This document shows positions 16,001 to 23,788 of a stretch of 23,788 bases of DNA, piece after piece. This DNA is from a virus, in the IMG/VR virus record IMGVR_UViG_3300040806_001989, positions 1 to 23,788 of that record; one strand, given 5' to 3'. Position 1 is the first letter of the stretch. The number at the start of each line of letters is the position of its first letter. The notes under the pieces were generated by a model, which saw only the letters and a program-made list of their open reading frames with translations, ran no database searches and was not told the origin of the DNA. The translations under genes were made by a program, and so were the position numbers.

Positions 16001-19000
16001 TCAAATGCTTTTGATTGATACTGACTATAGCATAAACAGTGATAACAGCATTGTTACTTTAACATTTACTGATAATTATACTTTATCGTTAGGTAGTACA
16101 ATAAAAGCAAGATTCTTTAATACAAACAGAGAAAGTGCTCAATGTCCGCCCACACCAAGTGCAATGGGTCTGTATCCTGTAACAAAACCAAAAATATTTA
16201 AGGATACTACTTTCAATGAGCCAATAAATGTAGTACTTGGACATGATGGTAGTAAGCATGTAGCAGTAAACGACAAAGAAGATGAAATATTATTAGAGTT
16301 TGAAAGAAGAGTTTACAATACAATATTACAAGTTTATAGAGATAAGGAATCACATCCTGACTTAAATGTATTTGACATTAGACCAGGTAGATTCAGAACA
16401 ACAGGATTTTCAAGAAATGACTTTTATAATATTTTAAGAGAAAGTTTTAATAAATTTGTTACAAGAAACGAAGTAGACTTTGTTACAAATGAATATTATA
16501 AAGAAGATGATTTTTGGACATGGAATTACAATAGCAATACTGTAAAACCTGCTTATTGGAGAGGTATTTTTGAAAGTTGTTACGATACAGAAAAACCTCA
16601 TACACACCCATGGGAAATGCTAGGCTTCACTAAAAAACCAACATGGTGGGAAGAACAGTATGGTACAGACTATGGTTCAACTAACACTGACTTATGGAAA
16701 GATTTAGAGGAAGGTATTATTAGACAAGGCACTAGAGCCAATATTGAAAATGATAGATATAAAACTAGAAAAAATCCTTTTAGAAGAATTGGATTAAAAT
16801 ATGAAATACCTGTAGATGCACAAGGCAACCTAATACCACCTGCTAATATTATTAGTACTACATCAACAACAAAAAGTATTTCGTGGACACAGAGTGTTAC
16901 AGGAACACCTAGTGCAAATGCAAATACATTTATTGCTACTGACGGTTTATCAATAAGTGAATATCATAATTCAGGTAACACATTTATAAATGTCACAACA
17001 AATAATATTCCAGGACACGACACTGGAACATTCCCGTCTACAAATAATACAAATGAAATTGTAGACTCAGAATTCAATTACAGTTTCCAATTTGCTACAG
17101 GTATAGCAACAGGAAATTTAGCATATTATAATGATTATGCAAATGCAACATCAACAAGCAATACTGCAATAGGTATAGCAGTAAACGGTGCAATGATTAC
17201 AAACAGTAATACAGGTATTATCTTTGAAGATAGTAGTAACTGGCACTACAATGCAATGTTTAGAAATGATGTTGACAGAGATACTGCCGGCGGTTCACCA
17301 GACAGTAATAATATTTACGGATATGTACAACCTAGTCCTCAAACAGTTGGATTGACTAGTTGGGCAACTGACAGCCATTCACCAATTGTTGGATGGGCAT
17401 TTGACGGATTACCAATTTATGGTCCATACGGCTACACTGATGGTGCAAATGCCAGTAGTGCTATTAAAAGAATAGAAAGCAGTTACGAACTAAGAAGTGA
17501 TGTAAGATCTGATATAGCCAGTGGTGCAACAGGTTTACCAACAGGTGAATTTATTGAAGATTATGCGTATAACCCAGGCAGTGGTGATCTTGATCAGTTT
17601 AATGGACGTTTTGGTGTTACACCAGAATATCCTGCAGGAACATACTATTATGTTGCAACAATAGATGCAAACAGCGAACCAGCATATCCTTATACAGTTG
17701 GTGGCAAGTTTATAGATACACCAGACTTATCAAACAATTTAATTGGTACACAAACTCTAAATACAAACGGTACCCTATCATATTCGTTAGACAACTCAGA
17801 GTCAACAGTATATAGTGCTAACTCAACATTAGCAAGTAGCAATTGGAAATTTAGTGACGGTGCTCCAGTAGAGAATGCATGGAAAATTTCTGAATATTAT
17901 CCATTTGCAATTATAGAATCACTATTTCTTACCAAGCCAGGTAAGTTTGCCAGTGTGTTTGCAGAACCGGAAAAACTTATTCGAGTTTCTGCAAACACCA
18001 ACCAATTAGTTGATAAAAATACAAACAAAAGATATAAAGTCAAAAATGCTATTGTACACGGCGACATAAAGGCAGACGGTAAAACATTATGTACTAACAC
18101 TGGTTATACACAATTCATAGACTCTTATTTGAGATTCCAAGGTCTTAATAATACATCTATATTTGCAAAACCATTTAGATCTGTCAACGGTAAACTAGGA
18201 CATAAGTTTGCTGGATTTATTGATAAAGATACAATGACTGTATTCAGTGATACATATAGTACAACAGGTAATAGTTCAAGTTTAATATTACCTCAAGAAG
18301 ATTTACAAATTGATATCCATGAAGGTCCTGTATCAACAACAAACAATTATACAGGTGTGCTTATAGAAAAAGTTTCAAATAATGGATATAAAGTTTCTGG
18401 ATACAGCAGTTTAAAAAGATACTTTGATATTATTCCTAGTGATAAACAAGGCAGAAAAACAGAAGTATCAGTAGGCGGCGAACCTGCAAACTTTAGTAAT
18501 TACGATACAACTAAACAATTCAACGAAGGTAACATAGTTAAATCAGGTTACAATTATTATCGAGCAGTAGCATTTGCTTCTGCAGGTACGGCAGTGACCG
18601 ATACAACAGTATGGCAAAGAATGAGTGCATTGCCAAACGTAGGCGGAGCAGAAGCAACATTTTATCTAGATGGAACCGGTACTGTTGAAAGAGTAGAATA
18701 CGGTACTGTTTATTATAATGTAAATGACTTATTTGATTTCTTAACCAGTTTAGGCAGATATCAAAAATCAATAGGATTTGATTTTGGTGAATTTAGCACA
18801 GAAATAAATGATATAAACGATTGGTTATATTCAGGTAAGCAGTTCTTATTCTGGAGCATTGGTAAATGGTCAACCGGTAATACATTAAATCTTAGTCCTA
18901 TGGCAAACAAGGTATCGTTTGCTACTACTACAGGTAGAATAAATCGAATTCAAGAATCTTATAAAGGACAATTTAGTATATTAGATCAAGAAGGAAAAAT

Positions 19001-22000
19001 GGTTTCTCCTCGGGATTGTGAAATTGTTAGAGAAAGTAATTCTATTACGATCGCAACAATTGATAGAGAAGTACAAATTTATGGTATTACATTACATACT
19101 AATGAATTAGAACATAGTATGCTTGTAAACAACAAATCGCAATTTGGCGATACAATTTATGATCCAGTATTTAATCAAAGACAAAAACGTTTAAAAATTA
19201 AAGGCAAGAGAACTGCTAATTGGAACGGAACATTATCAAGTGAAGGTTTCATAATCACTGACAATGGATTAAAACCAAACTTTGATACACTTGCAAGTGA
19301 CATTGGCAGATATAACGAAATAGGTTATATGCCAGTAGAAAAACAAGTTTATGATGCAAGTAGAAGACAATATGGTTATCAAGAAAGAAAATATCTTAGA
19401 GAATTTGAATTAGTAGATGATAACCAGTTTGATTTCTATCAAGGTATGATCAGAAACAAAGGTACAAAAGACAGTTTAGAAATCTTGTTAAACAGTGACA
19501 AAGTGTTTATTCCTGGTAACGTAAGTATATTTGATCAATGGGCATTAAAAATTGGTAATTTTGGTGACACTGATAATAGACAGCGACTTGATGTTAAAAT
19601 TGATGAAGACGAGATTAAAAGTGAAAAAACACTGGTACAAATTGTATACCCAGAAAACATAGTTAGTATTGTTGATGATGTAGAAGTATTAAGTAGAAAT
19701 ACAAAATTCTATACAAAACCAATACTTGAAATAGAACCACCACCTGCAGAGATTCCAGGAAGTTTCACATACGGTGGAGGCACTACTGCTGAAGCCACAG
19801 TGAATTTATCCACTGATGGAACAATTAGCAACGTCACAGTTACAGAAAAAGGTTATGGCTATACTATAAACCCATCTGTAACAGTAGTTGCGGCACAGTT
19901 GCTTACAGCAAACCTTACAACATATTTTAGTAAGCCTTATGCAATATCAAGTGATTATGTATCTGGTTCGGGTACATTTGCAAATGCCTTAACCGGCATC
20001 CATATCACAGACCATTTTGCACCTAGCGGTAATGCAAATACATTTATTGATTTATCAGGTGTTACAACACTTACTGGTGTTGCAAATGCAATCAACAGTA
20101 CTGCAAACACTAATGCTAATATTGTAGCAAGAGCAGTTGAAATTGCAACATCTACATCAACCAATTATTTGCTAGAAATACAAGGTAATGATTTCCAACT
20201 TTCTGGACAGGGCAATAGTGCTATTGTTGATGATATTACAAACAAGTTCTTATTAGAAGAAAGAAGATATCAACCAAGGCAACGATATAGTTTTGAAACT
20301 GCTAACAGTACTGCACAAAGTGATATTATAGCAACAGTTGACGGCAACATAACTTCAGCAGGCAATGATTGGGTGTTCGATGAAGGTAGTAGAACAACTA
20401 TAAGACCTACCAGTAGAATTACAGGTGGTAATGTATCATTTAATTTTGTACCAACATCAGTCAGTGACGGAGTATCAAATACTAATTTAATTGATATTGA
20501 TAACAGAACAGTTATAAACGGAATATATCCGCATTTAGATGTTTTCATTGACGGACAAAAATTAGACGATTCGTTAGAAACTAGTAGTGTTGCAGGTTAT
20601 ATTGTAAGCGAGTCAGGTAGTAATAATATTATTACATTCTATGATGTGTCAAAATTACCAGGTGGTGAATTAAATGAGAATTCAGTAATTGAAGTTGTCG
20701 AGTATGGTACTCTAGATTTTGAGGATACATATCAAGGTGATTTACCCGGTAGTGTTCTAAATATTAAAGTCACAGCAAATGACGCCTTAGCGGCCAAACT
20801 AAAGCAAATAAGAACATTTGAAATTACACCAGATGTTAAAACAGATTCAACAATTTTAATAGACGTTGACGATGGTACTAGAATGATACATAGACCAACT
20901 GATATGGCAACTAACGACTTATGGCCAACAACGTCTAGTGTAAGCCACTTAGGTATAGTAGACAGTAAGTATACACCATTACCTAATGCAGGATATATTT
21001 CAAAATACAATGTAAATTATCAAGCAATGGACTTGCAAAACTTTGAACAATTATTCGATAGAGCAACTAGAAAAGCAAGTAAAATTCCACAAGCAAATGA
21101 TTTAATACATTTCGCTATCGATGAGCATAGCGATTTTAATGCTTATCAACTAGTTGATACTAATTGTAATGTTGCATACGTGGAAGGCGACTTAAACAGT
21201 CAATCTATATCACTTTTTACAAACAAAAGTTTAATGCAATTTACAGATGGAAACAGAGAAAATACTGCAAACAACATAAACAAATACTATGATAATGTTG
21301 TTGCATTTAAACGTGATAAAAATATTTATAATGCATACTACGATAAAATGAGTTATGCTGACGGTGAAAAAATCTTTGACGATACAATAATGGATCTAAC
21401 TACACCGGTTGGATTATTCCTTAACGAAGAGCAAGTTGTTAAAAACTCTTTTGATGTTACAGATATCACTTACACAAGACCTATGGTGCTTGGTATAGAA
21501 AAAATAGAACCTAATGTTAGTGGTAATGTTTTAAATATTCAGCCACATGCTTTATTCAATGAAGGTATTGTTGCAAACGCAAACATAGTAGGTAATAACA
21601 TTGTTGAAATTTCAATAGTAACAACACAGGAAACTGTAGATGGCACAGTTTCATTTAGTAATCAATTTTCTGGACTAACAAATGGTTCATATGTAAACTT
21701 TGTTGATACTTCAGGTGGCAACTTAAACGGAAATAATTACGAGATAAGCAACCTAAATGTTACTGCATTTACAACCAACGGAACACAGTCAAGTACAGCA
21801 AATACTAGTGTACCAGTTATTTCCGAAGTATCGGGTACTGTAACTAATAGTAAAACAGTAACATTACTTGAGGCTAACACAGACATTAGAAATGGAATGT
21901 CAGTACTTGGAACTGGTGTAGAAAATAATACCAAGGTCAATCAAATATCTGGTACAACAATTACACTTTCACAAAATGCAAACATATCAAGTGGTGCTAA

Positions 22001-23788
22001 TATTACATTTGTAAGTCAAAGTGTAATATACACAACAACAGAATCTTCAACAACAACATTTACAATTGAAGATGCCACAGTAAGTAGTAATGTATCAACT
22101 GCAAATTTAACAATAGGTAAAACAGACGGTTTAATAGTTACAACTGATTTTGATACAACAACACTAACACGTGGTGATGATGTTAAAATACAAAATGCTG
22201 GACTGTTCGAAGGTGTACATAGAATCAAAGATATCACAGTAAATGGTGTTGCTAACACTATTTCTATACCAGGCGATTATGTTGCACCTCTAAGTATTAC
22301 AAGCACTTTTACAGGTGTAGATACTGCTAACATTCAATTAGCAACAGCAAACAGTTCAATTACAGATGGTATGTTGGTAACTGGTGGTAATGTTGCGGCA
22401 AATTGTAAAGTACTATACATAGATGCAGGAGGAAATATTATATTATCTTCTAATGCTGATAGTAGTGCAAATTCTTCAATTACATTCACAGAAGATAGAT
22501 TTGGTAATGCAACACTTGTAGACAATTATGTAACAGTAACATTTACAGAAGATCATGATTTAACAATAGATTCTGCAGGACAAGATACAATACTGGAGCA
22601 TGTAGTAAACATTGGTTATGCAGAGCCTGGATACTATAACTGGGCCTGGAGAGCAAAAGGTGTTCCTACTGCAAATACATTATTAGTACAAGGATACGGA
22701 TACGATCATCCAGTACCTGTAACATATACAACAACCTTTACTGGAACAGGCAACTCTATTGTGATTGCTAGTGAAAACGATTTTGTACAAAAATTTGTTT
22801 CGGTGTCTGGTGGAGATGTTGCTTCAGGAACTAAAGTAGTTTCTGTAGATGGCACAACTGTAATATTAGACGGCAATGCTGACAGTAGTGCAAATAACAG
22901 TATAACATTTAGTGCTAATGCAGTCTCAGAAAAACAATATTTAGAATATGGTAATTCTGCACAACTCACAGTAGGCAACCCAGAGGGAAATGCGTACCTG
23001 TCCTCAACACATAAAGGTAAGATTTTCATAAATGGCATGCCGGTTGCAACTGCTTTCCCAATGTATTCATCACAACAGTATGTTGATGATATAAATTATC
23101 AATTACAAATTAAACAAGGTGCAGTAGCATTTTGTGGCTCTATACAAATTAGTATTCCTTTTATAACACCAGCACTAAAGGCGGCGGCAAGAGCCGCGGC
23201 AATGAATGCCGCTGGTACCGGATTACAAAATTTTGCTGGATTAGGTCAAGTACCTGCAGGAACAATAAATTCAAAACTGCAAGGTAAACAACATACATTA
23301 AGAAATAGTTATAACCATGCCGGATTAGCTCAAAGAGTACTAAATGGTGGCCAGCATAGTTTCATAGATGTAAATCCTGGTAACTCGGGTAATGTTACTA
23401 CTTCAGGACCATCCGCACCTGTTCCGGCATATACTCCACCAACAACAACACAACCAGCCGCACAAAGTACTCAAATACCTATTGCAACGCCCATAGGACC
23501 TAAACTTTCCGTAGCCGCTGGAACGTTAGATCAATCTCAAGAATCTAGATATAACAATGCGAGTGATCCTACATCTTCAAATATGGCCTACATTGATTAT
23601 ACTAACAGTCCGGATCCGAAGCGGCGAGCAATGGGCGGTGTTTGGATGGGTACATCAAGAATAACATACGGTTGGCATCCTAAGACTGGCGTAAGAGGTC
23701 TTTGGGAGTGGATTGGTGGAATGGGTTTCCACAACAGTTGGAAAGATCCTAATCGACTACCTCCACCTCCCGGATCGCCAACATTTGG
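13092..23788 (+). CDS. Giant virion structural protein in the gp7 position (VrlC-like), 3' end outside window
   Basis: One frame stays open from the ATG at 13092 to the window end: at least 3565 codons, no stop. The order 25-6-this matches 6-7 in T4, and marine T4-likes often carry a large VrlC-type structural protein here. Residues 1-400 have blocks seen in that group: VDQLTGLSTNLMFYDDFLN, LLPPIDEDKFVNFQEYFW, DKNIWSRINFW and RAKRPILEFDRDIEVYNFG. Residues about 1350-1540 are a YHYH-family domain (SHSPIVGWAFDGLPIYGPYG; NGRFGVTPEYPAGTYYY; AYPYTVGG). Around 2100-2160 is FYQGMIRNKGTKDSLEIL. A divergent repeat lies near 457-511 and three better copies between 2917 and 3273. The visible end is Ala-rich, then Pro/Thr/Gln-rich, then Trp/Gly-rich with PPPPGSP. 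No Shine-Dalgarno is seen; the ATG is five bases after the gp6 stop. Probably a baseplate or peripheral tail component; exact role unknown. Confidence 0.8.
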   Translation, partial: MADKKYKDLPTNIQTTTVKNFFESTVEQLFSKANVENLSAYIGRKEFDDYNPDTDVYVPQSTPNREKYSLEPVVNSVDQLTGLSTNLMFYDDFLNVLKSYGVDTQNQNNLFSSNFYSLLPPIDEDKFVNFQEYFWSPEGPQAIVVSGTASQPINILKDIIGKKTFTDPSGYTFKNGAVVEFAGDYVIPQTYKDSRYIIEGVGNSIILHNKEQNFSASFSTPSFAPWDQEIITGESNLILTDIPQGAVSESIIATHGYLDTSTGLYYYFDAEGEQSTVPVNSLQDIDLNGNPFWEGYVSEADGFLVYINDGIYGFDNEPWDGGNTQETPDYILMQRGAQDKNIWSRINFWHHKNNFIDSGSELPGKEFRAKRPILEFDRDIEVYNFGTLGLDFNADLSAAGYTKAEIEGRPISAPIDSQGIKEENIVLIPDDTEDNAKYVYIVKASTTKTVVGSVSNSSTFIVDDISDVYLYSTITGNGISTTVQVEDIDTSSKMITTSANVTLTDQQSITFGDRVILKRKPADNNPVGAVDGDSNFIPFVPEVGNSISILFGSQNQGTEYFWDGKKWILGQKKTRVNSPILFKAYDGNRNIVDDDLVYPESSFKGTKLFSYKDATSNTQNDSVLGFPLQYKNFNNFSEIVFNNNLSSDVISYVPFGGTTNSYINGYLYYKQRLSNGNIEYRTMWRGQNTPFEQVIEDRYQISQDLVDAKTVIYNISATPTDSNDIRVYINGKRTKAFTYNSVLTAIQFASFGLKLNDIIDIKTKTSTGHILGENRTGRYEIPLSWDSNTDKVDIFEISEPQYLEHFKNLINNQEHIDGEPLGSNNFSNLTKEIKYADKIVQTDDDLQTAAFLVSNDNFNIIDAIRYNAEEYIKYKNRLRKEIKRYIDGNDIIGLTNSNILELAIQNVIAYNPGKLVFDYSYMLAIGDRYDEETIVINNVNQKEYVLSRYSDLTKVENVVYVYETDSEGKDQMLLIDTDYSINSDNSIVTLTFTDNYTLSLGSTIKARFFNTNRESAQCPPTPSAMGLYPVTKPKIFKDTTFNEPINVVLGHDGSKHVAVNDKEDEILLEFERRVYNTILQVYRDKESHPDLNVFDIRPGRFRTTGFSRNDFYNILRESFNKFVTRNEVDFVTNEYYKEDDFWTWNYNSNTVKPAYWRGIFESCYDTEKPHTHPWEMLGFTKKPTWWEEQYGTDYGSTNTDLWKDLEEGIIRQGTRANIENDRYKTRKNPFRRIGLKYEIPVDAQGNLIPPANIISTTSTTKSISWTQSVTGTPSANANTFIATDGLSISEYHNSGNTFINVTTNNIPGHDTGTFPSTNNTNEIVDSEFNYSFQFATGIATGNLAYYNDYANATSTSNTAIGIAVNGAMITNSNTGIIFEDSSNWHYNAMFRNDVDRDTAGGSPDSNNIYGYVQPSPQTVGLTSWATDSHSPIVGWAFDGLPIYGPYGYTDGANASSAIKRIESSYELRSDVRSDIASGATGLPTGEFIEDYAYNPGSGDLDQFNGRFGVTPEYPAGTYYYVATIDANSEPAYPYTVGGKFIDTPDLSNNLIGTQTLNTNGTLSYSLDNSESTVYSANSTLASSNWKFSDGAPVENAWKISEYYPFAIIESLFLTKPGKFASVFAEPEKLIRVSANTNQLVDKNTNKRYKVKNAIVHGDIKADGKTLCTNTGYTQFIDSYLRFQGLNNTSIFAKPFRSVNGKLGHKFAGFIDKDTMTVFSDTYSTTGNSSSLILPQEDLQIDIHEGPVSTTNNYTGVLIEKVSNNGYKVSGYSSLKRYFDIIPSDKQGRKTEVSVGGEPANFSNYDTTKQFNEGNIVKSGYNYYRAVAFASAGTAVTDTTVWQRMSALPNVGGAEATFYLDGTGTVERVEYGTVYYNVNDLFDFLTSLGRYQKSIGFDFGEFSTEINDINDWLYSGKQFLFWSIGKWSTGNTLNLSPMANKVSFATTTGRINRIQESYKGQFSILDQEGKMVSPRDCEIVRESNSITIATIDREVQIYGITLHTNELEHSMLVNNKSQFGDTIYDPVFNQRQKRLKIKGKRTANWNGTLSSEGFIITDNGLKPNFDTLASDIGRYNEIGYMPVEKQVYDASRRQYGYQERKYLREFELVDDNQFDFYQGMIRNKGTKDSLEILLNSDKVFIPGNVSIFDQWALKIGNFGDTDNRQRLDVKIDEDEIKSEKTLVQIVYPENIVSIVDDVEVLSRNTKFYTKPILEIEPPPAEIPGSFTYGGGTTAEATVNLSTDGTISNVTVTEKGYGYTINPSVTVVAAQLLTANLTTYFSKPYAISSDYVSGSGTFANALTGIHITDHFAPSGNANTFIDLSGVTTLTGVANAINSTANTNANIVARAVEIATSTSTNYLLEIQGNDFQLSGQGNSAIVDDITNKFLLEERRYQPRQRYSFETANSTAQSDIIATVDGNITSAGNDWVFDEGSRTTIRPTSRITGGNVSFNFVPTSVSDGVSNTNLIDIDNRTVINGIYPHLDVFIDGQKLDDSLETSSVAGYIVSESGSNNIITFYDVSKLPGGELNENSVIEVVEYGTLDFEDTYQGDLPGSVLNIKVTANDALAAKLKQIRTFEITPDVKTDSTILIDVDDGTRMIHRPTDMATNDLWPTTSSVSHLGIVDSKYTPLPNAGYISKYNVNYQAMDLQNFEQLFDRATRKASKIPQANDLIHFAIDEHSDFNAYQLVDTNCNVAYVEGDLNSQSISLFTNKSLMQFTDGNRENTANNINKYYDNVVAFKRDKNIYNAYYDKMSYADGEKIFDDTIMDLTTPVGLFLNEEQVVKNSFDVTDITYTRPMVLGIEKIEPNVSGNVLNIQPHALFNEGIVANANIVGNNIVEISIVTTQETVDGTVSFSNQFSGLTNGSYVNFVDTSGGNLNGNNYEISNLNVTAFTTNGTQSSTANTSVPVISEVSGTVTNSKTVTLLEANTDIRNGMSVLGTGVENNTKVNQISGTTITLSQNANISSGANITFVSQSVIYTTTESSTTTFTIEDATVSSNVSTANLTIGKTDGLIVTTDFDTTTLTRGDDVKIQNAGLFEGVHRIKDITVNGVANTISIPGDYVAPLSITSTFTGVDTANIQLATANSSITDGMLVTGGNVAANCKVLYIDAGGNIILSSNADSSANSSITFTEDRFGNATLVDNYVTVTFTEDHDLTIDSAGQDTILEHVVNIGYAEPGYYNWAWRAKGVPTANTLLVQGYGYDHPVPVTYTTTFTGTGNSIVIASENDFVQKFVSVSGGDVASGTKVVSVDGTTVILDGNADSSANNSITFSANAVSEKQYLEYGNSAQLTVGNPEGNAYLSSTHKGKIFINGMPVATAFPMYSSQQYVDDINYQLQIKQGAVAFCGSIQISIPFITPALKAAARAAAMNAAGTGLQNFAGLGQVPAGTINSKLQGKQHTLRNSYNHAGLAQRVLNGGQHSFIDVNPGNSGNVTTSGPSAPVPAYTPPTTTQPAAQSTQIPIATPIGPKLSVAAGTLDQSQESRYNNASDPTSSNMAYIDYTNSPDPKRRAMGGVWMGTSRITYGWHPKTGVRGLWEWIGGMGFHNSWKDPNRLPPPPGSPTF
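14460..14624 (+). repeat. Divergent copy of the internal ITF module in the giant protein
   Basis: About 55 codons with the same ending pattern as the three C-terminal copies: GNGIS-TTVQVEDID-KMITTSANV and a final QQSITF. Similarity is at protein level only and weaker than among the other three. Confidence 0.45.
17140..17715 (+). other. YHYH-family domain within the giant structural protein
   Basis: Encodes residues about 1350-1540. The conserved half is clear: HSPIVGWAFDGLPIYGP near residue 1429, NGRFGVTPEYPAGTYYY from 1504, and AYPYTVGG. The upstream position where the family has the eponymous YHYH instead reads IYGYVQP, following GGSPDSNN. The domain is widespread in bacteria and marine phage structural proteins; its activity is not established. 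Confidence 0.75.
21840..22010 (+). repeat. Internal module copy 1 in the giant protein
   Basis: 57 codons. Pattern: an opening beta strand (SKTVTLLEAN), IRNGMSVLGTGV, NTKVNQISGTTITLSQNA, then a Ser/Ala stretch and ITF. Shared core with copies 2 and 3 is G(M)xVxGxxV...KVxxIxGxxIxL, N-A-(D/N), and terminal ITF. Confidence 0.7.
22305..22487 (+). repeat. Internal module copy 2 in the giant protein
   Basis: 61 codons beginning FTG after a Thr. It contains SITDGMLVTGGNVAANCKV, GGNIILSSNADSSANSSITF. The ending NADSSANxSITF is nearly identical to copy 3, and the DNA there is also similar. Confidence 0.75.
22731..22910 (+). repeat. Internal module copy 3 in the giant protein
   Basis: 60 codons beginning TTFTG. 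It contains KFVSVSGGDVASGTKVVSVD and LDGNADSSANNSITF. Together with copies 1 and 2 it forms a spaced array of small beta modules separated by about 240-300 bases of unrelated sequence. Confidence 0.75.

Noticed and set aside
1-23788. tRNA genes, CRISPR arrays, insertion sequences or integrase/attachment sites
   Set aside because: I saw no cloverleaf-like segments, regularly spaced direct repeats, transposase motifs or integrase-like frames; coding sequence fills almost the whole window.

Overview
This window is a piece of the genome of a marine T4-like myovirus (tailed phage with a contractile tail). The DNA is AT-rich. Nearly every recognisable product is a T4-type replication/recombination, late-sigma or baseplate protein. 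The flavour is that of marine cyanophage/SAR11-phage T4-likes rather than coliphage T4: a gp5 with no lysozyme domain, a very long gp6, and a giant structural protein carrying a YHYH-family domain. The host cannot be named from this sequence alone.

Left arm (1-2005, minus strand): a tightly packed run gp55 -> gp47 -> gp46. These are a late-transcription sigma factor and the nuclease and ATPase subunits of the SbcCD/Mre11-Rad50-type recombination complex; gp46 is cut off by the window start. A near-consensus host sigma70-type promoter (TTGACT-17 bp-TATAAT) drives gp55.

First divergent intergenic region (2006-2120): this holds that promoter and an 18-bp inverted repeat that places a T4-type late box (GATAAATA) on both strands. 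The plus-strand box faces the first late operon, 2121-7073: gp48 tube cap, gp53 wedge, a 795-aa hub-like structural protein and the gp5 spike. The genes are joined by TAATG stop/start overlaps.

Middle island (7070-8145, minus strand): three overlapping small genes interrupt the baseplate cluster. They are a 91-aa unknown, a lipase-like alpha/beta hydrolase and a 64-aa coiled-coil protein. A second host-type promoter (TTGACT-17-TATATT) precedes them, and their last stop overlaps the stop of gp5 head to head.

Second divergent intergenic region (8146-8285): host-type promoter on the minus strand, an 18-bp perfect palindrome, and a second GATAAATA box so close to the gp25 ATG that its transcript is predicted to be leaderless.

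Right arm (8286-end, plus strand): gp25, a 1475-aa gp6, and a giant open frame of at least 3565 codons that runs off the window. The giant protein sits in the gp7 position, has a YHYH-like domain that lacks the YHYH motif itself, and carries repeated modules of about 55-60 residues.

The logic is coherent. Host polymerase reads gp55 from an early-type promoter, and gp55 then redirects polymerase to the GATAAATA boxes in front of the baseplate genes. The most striking global signal is the complete absence of GCAGC/GCTGC (GCWGC) on either strand of all 23.8 kb. It goes with strict use of GCG or GCC as the first codon of every Ala-Ala pair, in an otherwise GCA/GCT-preferring genome. This looks like evasion of a GCWGC-recognising enzyme.
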